A DNA stretch of 64,000 bases. It comes from Siderastrea siderea. Lineage: Eukaryota; Cnidaria; Anthozoa; Scleractinia; Rhizangiidae. A program made the translations under genes and the position numbers. The notes below the pieces were generated by a model. It was not told where the DNA came from. It did no database searches and saw nothing but the letters and a program-made list of their open reading frames with translations. Numbering within the stretch: the first letter of the stretch is position 1; each line of letters starts with the position of its first letter. Where the stretch lies: the NCBI GenBank assembly GCA_964030785.1, contig OZ034972.1:18017683-18081682 (forward strand), given 5' to 3'. Of the stretch, positions 1-14,500 are shown piece by piece.

Positions 1-655
1 GCGCGCCATTTTAAAAGAAAGCACAGCAAACTATATATCATTGGAAAGTTTAATAAATGTAGATTTTGGAAGAAAAAAAATGAATTCCCATTTATTTAAT
101 TCCACAAAAGAAAATTGTAAAAAAATCTTGAAAATGACCATGCGTCATTCAATCAATCAAGTGAATTAATAGGGTACCAAAATTCAGCAGGTTTCTGTGA
201 AATTTGGCCTGAACATGCCTTAGATGTTGTGAAACAAAAATGTGTCTGGGTTTTTTAAAATTTGTAATATTTCACCCATGGCGATCTTCCATACAATGGC
301 CATCGCATATTCTTTGCTGCTCGAACTTGACAAATTAATTAAAAAATAACCAGTCAGAATATCAAAAAATGCTGACACACTTTTAATGATTGATCCTTTG
401 TGATTAACACTGTGCAGTTATTTTGCCAGTGCGCTTGGATTTGATACCCTATTAATTCAATTGAATGATGCATGGTCATTTTTGTGGTTGTTTGTGATTT
501 TCTTTTGCGTAATTGAAGAAACCGGCAATTTATATTTTTTTTCCGAAATCTACATTTATTAAGCTTTCCAACGATATATAGTTTGCCGTGGTTTCCTTCA
601 AAACGGTGCGCATACGATTTTTTCCCCCAGGAAACCAGCAAAGGTCCGGAGTAAC
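1..655. mobile_element. Fold-back TIR element, copy A (left end cut by window)
   Basis: About 170 bp at the left (roughly 14-180) is repeated in reverse complement at roughly 440-610, around a 250 bp centre. The right end runs on to about 655, but the matching outer left end lies outside the window. A diverged copy of the centre and right half occurs at 39.8-41.27 kb. No open frame inside looks like a transposase, so it is a non-autonomous element. Confidence 0.75.
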
Positions 656-2499
656 CTTAACATCATTTCAAGTTCATTGGAACCACGTGAAGGAGGTCAC
701 GGCCGATTGTCTGATACTCGCCAAGATCTTTACATCTTTACCACTTTAATTTCCAGCAAAACAGGAATACTTGAAGAAATAGCGTGGAAATATATTTTCA
801 GCGACATCATCGCCTTTGAACATGGCTGAAAAAGCAATTTGCTGTCTTGAACGGCTTTGAGAACTATCCATTGCGCTACAGAATGTCATTCATGCAAATC
901 ATGCTAAATTTGTATACAGTGTATTTGTGTCTAAGGATAGAGCTGAGTCTCGAATTACCTTATAGGTCACAGAGTTTTCTTCGGATATTTTTTTCGTTTT
1001 CTGCGGAGATTAATTTGATATCGACTTCAGCGTAATGAAAGGAAATATTATTGCAATCATCTGGAGTGATGACTTTTTATTATATTTTTCAGTCGCACTC
1101 TCTACTATCCTAATTTTCACGGGTCTAGCAGTCTGGAATTTTGCGCTAAGCCGTCTTGGATTCTCGATTGCTTTTGCTCGCAGTAAAATCACTAGAAATA
1201 CTGTTTGGCTACTTTCAAAGTTCACCGCTTACTTGCGAGCATATATTTCCATTTGACAGATTTGCATCTTCGCACATGCTCGTGCGCGTGAGAGATAAAT
1301 ATGCTTTGGACGATTCTAAGGGTGGATTCATTTGCAGCATACACGTATAGCAAAAATGCGACAACCTGTTTGTTTGCATCACATTTAGGTTACGCGTATG
1401 GGATAGGCGATGAATCAGTGGCGCGTTCCAGCGTGCCCTCGTACCTCATTGGTTATTTTGGTGCTGTCAACTCTGATTACTTTTCCCAAAGGAGGAAAAT
1501 GCCTGCTCAATTACTTGCAAAAGGATTGCATTTTCCCATGTGGCTAAAATGCAAATATATCTTCATTGAATGCGATAAATCGATATGCCATTGAATAATC
1601 ACATACCCTATGCACATATCCCGAATGTGATGCAAATAAACAATCTGTCAAATTTCCCACCCTTCCAGCATTTTAATTACCACGGTGTTGCAGATAACCT
1701 TAATACATTTGCTAGCACCATAGGTTAATCAGAAGTATCAATTGAACCTATCAGTTGAACATTTCCCCTTGGCAAAATAGCAAAGAAGTACATCGTCATC
1801 TTCACTTAGCTTTGTACCATAATTATTCCATCTTCCCCTCTACCTGTGCCTGCCACATTCTTATTGCTACTTCCACCACAACTAACTAAATTATCATAGG
1901 GTATCACACTCCACAGCATTGAAAGCCAAGTAAACCACCCAAGAAGTAGAATTTTTGACCGCGCTTTCCTTACTTTGACCCTGACGTTGAACGTAATAAT
2001 ATTGTTTTCAAGCGAAAACAATAGGCGTTTCGGATGGGTAGTTTTCTGGGGGTTATCGACACGTTTATTTACAACAGGTTGCGCGTTAAGAATGCAACAA
2101 GTATACCTGTATGCTGCAAATGAATCCACCCTAAGCTGGCGTTTGTGTATCGTAAATGAAATATACTTTCGCATCAATGTTTTCCTGAGATTCGTACCGA
2201 TTAGTTCCGTTATGGTGAGTCTACGGCAGTGTCTCAGGAGTTTGACTTTCGAGCTGCCAAGCAATTTCAGGGAGCGGTGAAGCGAATGAGTTTATTAATT
2301 GGCTGTGAAGTGAAGTGAAGCGAAGAAGATTCAATGTTGTTGTGTGTAGAAGTAATGTAGTATGTGATACTTTCTTTCGGCTTTATACTTGGCTTTTCGC
2401 ATTGATGTTTTCAGGAGATTTGTATTGATTAGTTTACAGCAGTGTCTCTAGATCATATTTCTACTAATTTGCGGTTAAGTGAAAAGTGAAGCAGGAAAG
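656..2499. other. Upstream flank of NXF1, no gene seen
   Basis: This AT-rich flank has no coding signal that I trust. It holds inverted matches between about 1316-1425 and 1575-1665/2040-2140 (shared words GGTGGATTCATTTGCAGCAT and TTTGCATCACATT), perhaps the remains of a TIR element. A diverged direct repeat at about 2185-2245 and 2398-2452 (ATGTTTTC..GAGATT..T..GATTAG) lies just upstream of the proposed NXF1 start. Promoter and 5' UTR presumably lie in the last few hundred bases. Confidence 0.5.
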
Positions 2500-2518
2500 A
2501 TGTTTGGTGACGCGACAA
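2500..2518 (+). CDS. NXF1: NXF1 exon 1 (start codon exon, tentative)
   Basis: An ATG at 2500 opens six codons (MFGDAT) and one extra base before a GTAATT donor at 2519. The phase fits exon 2, and the total coding length becomes a multiple of three. It was chosen because it is the closest upstream ATG-plus-donor with the right phase. A further upstream start or an extra 5' exon is possible. Confidence 0.55.
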
Positions 2519-5500
2519 GTAATTTAATATTATTTTTTGCATCACTTTTTTGTGTGGTTACTTTTGACCAGTTTCGTTGATGACAAGTTGACAGAATTTA
2601 TGCAATGTCTTGGGATTTTACTTGTTTTTGTTCCTGAGAACAATGTCAAACAAAGCAAAGTTATTGGGATGAATAACAAATGAAAAGGAGAAAGGATAAA
2701 ATACCTCAAGCATTCAAACAGCTGCAGCAATGAGCTGTGGAAATTTAAAATCATACTGTGAAGTAACCAAAAGAAAAGATCAGTTTGTAACATTACACTA
2801 CATTTTGCTTCATTCTCTTTAGAATCAGAGAGGCCAAATAGAGGAAAACCTTATGGTGGCCGCTTTAGGGGGAGAGGTAGAGGGGGTCGTGGTAACCAGT
2901 ACCGATCTAGGGACAGCTATCCCCATCCCAGGTCTCACTTAGTTGATGATGATGATGATGACATTGATATGGATTCTGGTGCAGGTGGTGGTTACAGATC
3001 AGATTCAAGATTGTAAGTATTCAAGACATAAGATTGTAAGTATTTGTAGATGTGACAGTTTCTTCTATAGTTAATTGATAATCAAAGGCCTGCCTGCTTT
3101 GTTTTTAGTGCAGCATATGGCTGCACTATTGTAATATTGAATTACTTCCACTAAGGGGATGTGTTTCAATTAAGGTGTAAGCATCCAGCATGTATACAAG
3201 CCTGTGCCTTTTGTGAATTTAAATTTCACGACACAGGAAGCATGAAGAACAGGTTCAAAGGCTCTGACTTATAAATAAAACAACTTGCGATGAAATAAAC
3301 CTTTGCTCTGGGGTCAGGTGCATTTTCACCAAACAATGGCTTAGTTAAGAAACTAGAGGTTCTCTTTGATATGGTTTCACATTTCTCACACAGATGTTTG
3401 TACGTATTGAATACACAGTTGTATACGCTGGAAATTAAGCTACTCATATTTTACCCTTGAGTGCGCTATGGACGCTAGTGTTATGCTTTAAGCCCACAAC
3501 ATTTCAAAGCCATTTAGTGTCAGTTTTCAGTGTACTCTTTTTTCTTTTTTCCATTTTGTTGGGTCTCAATATCTATTTCTTAAAACTTGGAGTCAATAAT
3601 TGAGTGTAAGTTTCTTTTTTCATTTGTGTTGTCTTCTTTGTTGCTATCTTGGTGTGGTTTTTTTTGCGATGATAGGTGGACAGAGGAAAATAAACTTCAC
3701 CATCATGTGACATCATGTTTAAGCCTTTCAGTTCTTAGATCTACACCTCTCTCCTAGCTGCTGTAGTGGTCTTCAAACCCAGAGTTTTCAAATTGGTGCA
3801 AGTTCGAACCCCACAAGAGACATTACCAAACTTCTTTTTAAGCATTCCTTAGCCTGAAAATTCATGAATTTGATTAAATTCCAAAACATAAGACACCTTT
3901 AAGGCCTTCATGTTTGTTCTTGATTGTGGAGGACCTTGAGATATGGGACTGAGAGATGGGACCTTGAGAAATGGTACCTTGAGATGTGGGACTGAGAGAT
4001 GGGATAATTTGCTTTTCTTACTTCTTTTGCTTAAAGCTGTAATTTTCTAAGCACGCGAGCACAATTTGTATAGTCATGCAAATTGTTACACAACAACTGG
4101 ATCATGTGTAACTTTCTTGTATTCATACAAGAGTTAGATGATGATCACAAATATCAAAGGTTACCTATATATAGCATACTTGGCTATTCCTAGTCTTAAT
4201 CTTACTGTGCCTTCCAATAACGTGCAGACTCTAAAATTCACAGCTCAGCCGACAAATGCGTTTTTCGTCAATCAAATGTTCGGCGGCTCCTCCCAGCTTC
4301 CGACCTACTTCCGAGAGCTGTTCGTGTCATGAGACCTTTTACAGTCGTCAGCCAGTTCAAGCGAGTACAAGAATAAAAACTGGAAGTTGTTTATTGCAAT
4401 ATTGATTTATTTATTCAATTCAATAATCCAATAATATTCAAAATGAAACTCCACCCGTTAGCCAAATATTGATTGGACAAATGCATAACATCATGCCTCA
4501 GGCATGTGGGAATTTGACAGGTTTCTCCAAAATTGTATTCCAATGGTCATCTGACTTTGAAAATTTTGCTTCTTTTCTCTCCACCACCAGCTTTTTGAAA
4601 CAAATCTGAATAGGTAAAAAACTTTGCGCAGTTTGATGGGACTGAAAGGAGGAGATTACATTAATTAGGAAAGTCGAACTAGAAATTAAACAATGTGATG
4701 TGAGAATCCGTTGGGAGCGGTTTATGCAAATCAGGAAACCAGACAAATTCCAACTACATGTAGCTTCTCGTATGAATTAATTGAATCTAAAATCGAGTAT
4801 GGGATCGAGTTTCAGTTTGAATATTTCATTCTTCATTTAAAAAGTGAATTATTGAAACAAAATAATAATGAAATCATTATTGCAACAATCAACTTCAAAT
4901 TTTCATTCTATGTAGCCTGCAGAGCAGGCGTATTTTGCTGGGCGAGCGATGAATATCCTGGGCGAGCGGAGCGGAGCGATAAATAATCCGATATGCCGCC
5001 ATCTTGAGTAATGAAACTGACAGAGAGTTGCCCTCCCCTCCTCCCCTAGTCCATTTTCTACTTGCTTTCAAAATGGCGGCCTAAGCGATCGTTAAACAAG
5101 CGTTCCTTTTCTACTTGCTTTCAAAATGGCGGCCTAAGCGATCGTTAAACAAGCGTTCCTTTCGTAAAAAACGCCTGCTCTGCAGGCTACATTCTATGGG
5201 GCTATGGGTCATTCTATGACCTGGCTGATAACTGCAAAAAGTCTCATGATACACCGAACAGCGCTCGCCAGTAGTCAGAAGCTGGGAGGAGCCGCCGAAC
5301 ATTTGATTGATGGTAACGAAAAACGCATTTCATTATTTTGTTGGTTAAGCTTGAATTTTAGAGTCTGCATGTTATTGAAAGGCGCAGTAGTGGATTGTAT
5401 AGTGAATTTTTTATATTTGCAGTAATCCATACAAAGGAAGACCTCCTCGGCGTGGAAATAGAGGTGGTAATAGCAACAGAGGTGATATCAAGTCTAGATT

Positions 5501-8500
5501 ATGGTCAGCCCCCACTAACAGATCTAACAGTAATCAGGACTGGCACAAAGTTGTGGTAAGCTCTTGTTATTTTCCTTAGTATTGATTCATATACTGTACA
5601 ATTTTGCGTAAACTGTATTTAAATCTGAAATTATTTTGTGGTATACAGAAACTGTTTTGTAGTGTACAGGAAATCTTGTCATGATATCTTCATTGCCATA
5701 ATTTACACCACAAAAATTACCCATTTTGCCTCGTTTCTCAGCTGGTAGAGTATTGGTGATTGTTTGTGAATTTGAAACCCAATGAAGTCAAAGATATTTT
5801 CTTTATGTGATGGGCTTCAAATTTCCTTACTAGTGCAATCCTTAGTGGGAAATAAATGTGTCACAATTTCTTAGCAAATGGTCTGCTGTTGTTGTAACTT
5901 GTTTTTCCTACATAGATTTTTCAGGGCAAAAAACATGACAAAGAGTGGTTAATAAGGAAACTTCAGAGTGCATGTGAAGAGGCTTTTCAGGCCATTGATG
6001 TGAGTAGGTAACAGCAGAGCTCTGCCCAGTGTCTTTCTGTACATTGAATATTTTTGTCTCACAAAAATCAGGCAGCTTTTCAGCTGATCAGTACTTTGGT
6101 TGTTCTGATTACTGGAAATCTGTGTTGGTTTCATCTTGAATTCTCATCTGATTGGTATAATGCTTTATGGTGAATTTTATTTGTTGGGACTCATACTTTG
6201 AATGCCGAGCATCTGCATAATAACCTGCTTAAATGTGTATCTACAATATATGCTAATTAAAATTATGCCTATAAGTATACAATTGAAAATACTGTTGCAC
6301 AATGCATGCTGATTATGCTCAAAAGAAACAATGTATTGTTGCATAATACTGTATAATTATGCTAATGTCATATGTTACACAGACAATGAACATTTTCTTT
6401 CTACATGTGCTTATTGTTTCACATACCTTACTTACCTTACTGGTCTGCAGTCAGTGATGTCTGGTACAGGCTGTTATATAAGAACTGATATTTACTCTAG
6501 ACAAAATAAAGCTGTTGGGTAAAATACATCTGTTAATGATGAGAAGTATTCTGATCCAGAAAGCTTTCCAAGTCACTGATCATTACTTTCTGCAAAAACA
6601 TGGCTTCTGGTAGTTCAAGATTTGTGCATATTTCTTCTGTACAAGAAATTGTTGAAGGCCAAGAAAAATTAACTGACATGACTGGAGAAGTCCCTGAGAT
6701 GTTATTGCTGCGAAGCCACTAGGCTTCACAGCAGACTATTTCAGGCTGCATACGTGAACAGCCTGGGTTGCCTGTGCTCAAAGCCAGAAGCTTTTGAGAT
6801 GTTTTTGATTTTTGTATATCACCGAGTTTGTCTCAATTTTGTGGCCCTCAAATCGAGGCCCTTGATTTCCACGCATAGTCAATTGATTCAGAAAGAACAC
6901 ACACCATTTTAACATTGGAACCCTAAAGAAGAAAAAGTGGGATGTGGTCGATAAATTGGGATGTGGAAAACTTATAGCAGAGAAATCCTGTTTTGTGTAG
7001 AAAGCCATATTTTTGCCAAGGCTAAAAGTTTGAAAACAAGTGAAGGTAAATTCCCTTGAATTGCAGCTGATACGTTTCTCAGAATATTTCAAGCAATTCC
7101 TGGAACTCTGTGGTAAAATAAATTTGATGTTTTATCGACAATGATGTCAGTTCCATTTGAACGCGACTTCCAGAAAATTGCAAAATTTAATTCCCAAAAA
7201 GAAAAACAAATCCTTTCCAATCGCAAAAATTAGTTCCCGTAAAACACAAAAAACCGCCAATTTGCAAAAATAAACTCCCGCCAAAATTTAGTGCTACACG
7301 GTATTTCTTGTAAATTAGAAAAACCAGTCAGAGTAATTCTGAGTTTACTTTCACTAACTTTGGCAAAATACCGTCACTTAATGTAGTCAAAAAGAAAACA
7401 ATTTTAATTCCAATAAATATTGTTCTCCATTGTTGACAACAAGTATTTATTCAGGGTTCAAAATAGCAGCCACTTTGGCCACTCCTGCGGGCGATTTTTC
7501 ACCCAAGTAATAGAAATAAATGATATCCCATCCCTTAGCTTGATCAGCAAAATCAACATCCCTGGAAGGTCATAGTAAACGTTTCATAACAGAAAGTAAT
7601 GCAGCCATGAAACACTTACGCACATATCAAAAGTGAATTGGATGACATTTTAAAAGCTTTCTAAATAAAAAAAAACCAACAACAAACTGCAGAAGGTTAA
7701 AAGGTTATTGTCTCGATTCTTGTAAATCAAGTCTTCATTCTAGCGACTATCTCTATTCGCCGACACTCTTTTTTGTTCCAGTGTGGTTTCATACGTGATC
7801 AACAACGCGACTTTTGAGGAAACAGGCCAGACACGGGGTAGCAGTGCCACTGCAATTCAGTTCTCGTTTAGGAACCAGTCAAGTTTTCATTCACGATTTC
7901 TTTGTTACCAATGCGTCTTCGATCCTGTTCCACTTAGCACCTTGTCACTTTCGTCTTCTTGTCCAATTTAATTTGCTGGAGACCAAAGGAAATGCACCGT
8001 CGTGCTGAAAAACAGCATCACTGTTGCGGCCTGATCTAATTTGTGAAATGACAGTGAGCGACCCTGCCAGTCCGCCGTCAACGAGATTTCCATGCTCAAG
8101 AGAAAATCGAGCAGTCAGAAACGTCAATAGTTAAACTTCAGGCCTACACAGAAAAGGGCACAAGCACAAGAGACTTGTGCTATGTCGCAAAAGCAAACAT
8201 CACTCCAGACGAGGAGTTTAAGACAGGAAGACACTCCATAAAGAGAGAGACTGAGCAAAAATTCATAGGCACACTAACCAAGTTTCATTATCGCCGCGTT
8301 GAACGCAACAATGATAAGTTCCAAAGAACGAAATCTGATAAATCTAGATCAAAGAGAGACACTGATTGGACTTACCATATCGCCACATGCTCAGTCAAAC
8401 AGTTGTACAAAATGTTCTACTCTCTTCTACCACTTGAGTGGAAAACATACATCGATGACACATTCTCGCTGTGAAATGTTGATAAAAAGGAGACCGAAGA

Positions 8501-11500
8501 GTTTGTTTTCCTAGCAAACAGTCACCACCCGACAATTAAATTTATGGCTGAAATCCCAGACAAAGAAATAAACTTCCTGGATACCACTGTTTTCAAAGGT
8601 AAAACATTTAACAAGCAAGCAATCCTTGATATCCGCACAAATTTCAAGCCCACAGAAACTTTGCAGTACACTTACTTCTCCTCATGCTACCCACAAGGGG
8701 TTAGAAAAGGGTTTATCAAAGGTGAAGCCCTACAACTTCTAGGAACAAACTCTTCAGCAAAATCTTTCGTTGAGAACATCACCCAGTTCAAAACATGCCT
8801 CCGTGCAAGAGACTACCCCAACAATCTAGTAGAAAGAACAATGTCCGAAGTCAAATTCAGTGATAGGAAGTAGCACTTCAACAAAGAGAGACAGTGCAGG
8901 AAAAAATTCTGCCTTTCATAACAAGGTACCACCCAGCTGTGCCTAATTTTAAGAACATCCTTATGAGCAAATGGCACTTAATTAAAAATCAACCATTGCT
9001 AAGAGAAATATACAAACACATTAGCATGAGAATATGAGCCGCGTTTGGCCTGTCAACACGTTATTCCAGACTTGGATAGGTGCTTGTTCATTCTTGTTGA
9101 CAGCCGGCTAAAAAACAGCCTTGAGAAAAAAAGCCGTCTAATTCAGGCTGAAAGCTCTGATTTTATTTTGAACCCTGTTTATTTACGCCAGTTAAAAGCC
9201 TTGCTTGTCCATTTTTGGCCAGTTTATTTTGCCTAAAAGTTTGATACTTAGCAAAGGTATTCTTTTCCTACTAGATTAGAATCCGAGGAAGAGCTAGACT
9301 GAATCCAAGTAATAGTACAAAATTTGACATTTAAACTGCTGAAGACAAGTGACTTTTCAGTACTCACATTCTAAACAGAATGTGAGTAGCATAATTAGCC
9401 AATCAGATTGCACATTGGTGATAGAAATACTTGCAGGTTTATACTAATTCAGATTAGAAAGTTCATCCAGTTGGTGTGGTTTTGTTAACATTTTTAGAAA
9501 AATTATTTCTGATCAGTGAATTCAGCTAAGAATATTAAGCTCAAGCTTTGAAGTGAAGTAAATTTTGATGTTTTATTCTGTTTGTTTTTTGACGTGTTAT
9601 TATTAATTTTTGTTCACAGTGTGAGTTAAATTGTTTAATAATTCAGATCATGTAAGCTCAAGAGGTCATCGCCATATCATTAGTATTTAAAAGCAAATTA
9701 TTTGTTTTTTCAATTTATCGAGCTTGTGCCTTTAACAATTTAACATCATTTTAAAACATTCTAAGCAAGTTACTGGTACTTCATGGTTAGTTTGCTCGTA
9801 CGATTATTTTTTCTTCACTCGTAAAGAATTACAAAATTAATGAATGAGCAAGTGCAACGAGCAAGTGAGTTTGGGATAATGTGTTCAAGACTCATGAATA
9901 GAAATCAAAAGCACTCACCAACCTTGAAGTAATCTACATTATTAAGTGGTGTTAGCTTGTACCATAATGGTTATAGTTACTCAAATATTTTTAATATTTA
10001 CTGTACTGATTTTGTTGTATTTCTGAATAGAACCCAGGAACGTATTTGAGTTCCAATTAATCCGAGGGTTGAGCATTTAATTAAAACTTTGTGTTTTGTT
10101 GGTACATTCCTTTTGGAAATCAAGCTTTTATCTTCGGGATTATTCTCCTTTATAATTATGTGAATGTAATACAAATTCTGTGTTAATAATGCTCTTTTCC
10201 CCTTCTTTTTGTTTAGTTTCACTATTTCAAAGGAGATAGTGCAGTATTCTTTGTCGAAGGACGTAAAGCTGCAGAGGCTCTGAAGAAAGTTAGTCATAAA
10301 ATAACAGTAAAGGATGGCTCAAAGGTACTTCGTCACCACTCCTGGACTGTTAATTTCATTAGGATGGGGAAGTAATGATTTATTTATTAAATAAATGTTT
10401 GATATTATTAATCTATTTGTTTATTTATTTTAATAATTATTATAAGTTTTTTACTGGTTTATGTAAGTGTATTGAAATCAACTGGTTCTTCCTTTTGCAT
10501 CCTACACTTTTCTGTTCCATAACCATTTTTACGAATTAAGTGGTTAAGATGTTGACAATGTGTTACTGTCACCCTCAGCTCATAGTAAGTGTTCGTCCAA
10601 GTGGTCCACCACATAACCCCAGCAAAGTGTTTTCTGGTGCTGATGATGGTAACCATGGCGGTGCCAGTTCAAGTAGTGCTACCTTGGATGATGATACCGA
10701 ACAAATTTTAAAGGTATAAAATGTATAATTTTGTTCGCAATGTGTTTCCAGTGCCATATTGAACAACACACTTAAATCTAAAAATCCTTCAGCTTGGCTA
10801 TGTGCTTACCATTTATAACCAATCAATACCTATTTTGATCATTTTAGCACAGAGCACAGTCAACTTTCACAAAACAACTATTGGTATTAATGTCATGTGA
10901 CATACGATTTTTTTGTAAAAAAAAAAAGAAAAGTCTTTTGTAGCTTTTTCAATGTCTTTTGAAGTAAAGAATAGTTATGTTTAAATTAAACGATGAATGA
11001 AGCTTTTGTGGCAGAGGAGGGTAGTAGTGATATTCCAGAGAATACAATGACTTGTATAATTTGAGTTATTAACATGAACATTTGTTCCAAACATTTTAAT
11101 AGCAATGCCTCAGTAAGCGTTATGATGTCACCTCAAAGGCACTTAATCTCTCTGATCTGTTTCATGATGAAGGTATGTCTTAACAGCTGTCATCTTCCAT
11201 ATTTGTGGCCTATTTATGGCCTAATTATCATTAATGAGAAGGTAGTCAGATTAAGCCATAACTAATGGCAAAGTTTTGTCAAGCTGGTTAGTCAGTTCTT
11301 GATATAGAAAATAAAATTAATGTTAGTAGCTAAAACAATCCTACATCACCCAGAGATGCAATTTTTAGTGTAGCTACTTATACCAGGCCACGTGTAACAG
11401 AATTGACCAGAGAGAACATATTAAATTGTGAACAAAGGCTTTTTTGTTTGTGATCACCTTTTAGTAAACACACCAACAATATTGAAACATCTTAGACTGC

Positions 11501-14500
11501 GAGTAGTCTCTAATTTTGGCCATGGCGATTGTGGGGCGGGCGAAATACATGCGTGCACGAAATTTTGAGGAGACATGACGTGAGGGGAGCACCAAAAATT
11601 AGAGACTACAGACTAAGCCAGGGATTTTGACCTTTCACTGCCAAGTGATTTTGAGCTGTAAATTTCATATCGCCTTTCAAGCCAATTAAGCACAGCCAAT
11701 GGGATTCCTTCTCTTGGCTCCTATCATTTGCTCCTGTCATCTATAAACTGCAGAAGGTGTTATCGCAAATGAAACACTACGCATTGTTTATTTTGATTCG
11801 ACCGGATGGGGCGGGATCTCTCGAGAGGAAGAATTACAGCCTCTCATCTTGAAGACGAAATGGAAGTTTGGAATTTTGGTCATCAGTAATTTTTCAGTCC
11901 TAAGAAGTGGCCCTGTCAGATATCAAAAGCCTTAAGTACTCTAAACCATATTCAGAATTCTCATACATCTTCACAATATTCACAATTGTTTCCAACATAC
12001 CATATTCTCTCATGGTATTTGATTTAAGAACTGGTTCATGCTTAGCATGGTTCTATCAAGTTATGGATGCACCCAGAAAGTTCTGAGAGAACAAGGGAAG
12101 AGAAAGAGTTGCTTGAATCAGCTAATAGCAATTGTCTTCTTTAGTGCTCTCCAAAATTTCCAAGTGCTTCCAAAACTTGGTAGAAGCACAGCTTAAGCAT
12201 AAACCAATAATGACATAGCCAACAGAAATGCATGGGATGGCACAAACTAACTTATTAATAACTGAATTCAGAACTAAATTCCTGGCAAACAGAGAAATTT
12301 ATAAGCTTAAGGTGGCTCGATCGAGTTTTTGAGTGACGATACCTCTCAACTTTAAGCAACTAGTGTACCACAGTGAACAACCCAATAGAAAATCGATCGT
12401 TACTGCTGTCCTAGAAAAAGATGAAAGTTTTACATGAGGTACGTTTCATCGAAATCGGAGTTACCATAGCAACGTGATGATGTCATCTCCCGTTTTACAT
12501 GAGAGCTAATTACTTGTCACCAAGAGACAATTCTGGGAAGCGCTCGACTGGATCTTCGACCTGACATATTTGTCTTCACGTCTACAAAATTTGAAGAATT
12601 TTTATGAGAGAGTTTTTGAGAAATTTTCGGGTGAAGTTTTAAGGTGTTAAAAAACAACAAAAACAAAATAATTTTGAACTGTTATTGAAAAGTATGTCCA
12701 CAGCGACTTGATGAAACAACATTTTGGTTTTAAATGAATGTTATGTCGTCTAATTGCTCTATGTGAAAATTTTGGGGAAATCGTTCCATTTGATTTTTAG
12801 AAACGTTGGCTTGAATATGAACTGGTTGAGTGTGTTACGCGGCTTTTTTATCAAAAATCGACCCTACACTTATTAAAATGATTATGAATTAAAAAGTAGT
12901 AGACTGATGAATTTTTTTAAAACTTTGCTTTCAAGGACAATAATCAATATTCAATACAATCCCCGAGTCTCAAACTCATTGAAACGTTGTAAGGCTATCA
13001 ATTTAAAGCCTAAACTCAGGAAATTATTGGACTGAATTTTATGCCAGTGGCTTGTTGCTCTTATTATGCATCTCCATTGTTTCGAATAGGCGTGCAATTG
13101 TAAATTTCAGTACATCATGAATTCATATAACGCTTGATTGCTTTCCGAATATGTTCCGAAAAACGTGCTAATGTATCAGGTCAGCATTACAATAACAATG
13201 GACAGGCTGACAGCAGTGAGTGCAAACCTCAAGGTTAGCAGTAAGCGCAAACTTCGGTTAGCAGTGAGTGCAAACGGAAAGCTGCTGTGCTCAGTCAGTG
13301 TTCCAGATAAATTTTTATGGCAAGGAGTCAACGAAAAATTTAAACAGGTCATTAGACGTTGGTCTCCCCCAATCTTATCCCAGTCTCAGCACGTTTTCGG
13401 AACATCTTCGGAAAGCAACCAAGCGTTATATGAATTCATGGTGTAGTGAAATTTACAATTGCACGCCGATTCAAAACAATGGAGATGCATAATGAGAGCA
13501 ACAAGCTACTGGCGTGAAAATCAGTCCAATATTTTCCTGAGTTTTGGCTCAAAATTGACAGCTTTATAACGTTTCAATGAATTTGAAACGCTGGGATTGT
13601 ATTGAATATTGATTATTCTCCTTGAGAACAAAGATATAAAAAAATTCATCTAACGCTTTTTAATTCATAACCATTTTAATAAGTGTAATGTCAATTTTTG
13701 ATAAAAAAAGCCGCATAACACACTAAACAAGTTCATATTCAAGCCAACGTTTCTAAAAATCAAATGGAACGATTTCCCTGAAATTTTCACACAAAGCAAT
13801 TAGATGATATAACATTCATTTAAAACCAAAATGTTATTTCATCAAACCTTTGTGGGCATACTTTTCAATAACAGATCAAAATTGTTTTGTTTTTGTTGTT
13901 TTTTAACACCCTAAAACTTCACCCGAAAATTTCTCGAAAACGCTCTCATAGAAATTCTTCAAAGTTTGCAGACGTGAAAACAAATATGTCAGGTCGAAGA
14001 CCCAGTCGAGCGCTTTCCAGAATTATCTCTTGGTGACAAGTAATTGGCTCTCATGTAAAATGGGGGATGACGTCATTACGTTGCTATGGTAACTCCGATT
14101 TCGATCAAACTTACCTCATTTAAAACTTTCATCTTTCTCTAGGTCAGCAGTAACGATCGATTTTCTGTTGGGTTGTTCACTGTGGTACGCTAGTTGCTCA
14201 AAGTTAAGAGGTATCGTCACTCAAAAACCCGATCGAGCCACCTTAAGGTGAACAGCATGTTTTACGTGCTAGTAGTTAGTTACATAACTAGTTTCCTTTC
14301 TCAGTTATTTAATGTCTATTTTTTTGTGCAGAAAATGTGCATTTTGTTTTAAGAACTGCCAAATACTTTGCTTCAACATGAGTATTGTTCCCGCTCTGCA
14401 ACTTCTACAGTCCCTGATGTCTTCTTTCGGTCTCTTTACAATGATATCCTTCTTTCATTTTGCTAGGACTGCTCCTTCTCCCAAACTTGTCTGAACAATA

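Noticed and set aside
13138..13446. 102-codon frame in the centre of the fold-back element
   Set aside because: It runs through both arms of the inverted repeat and has no transposase motif; the frame is a by-product of the palindromic sequence.
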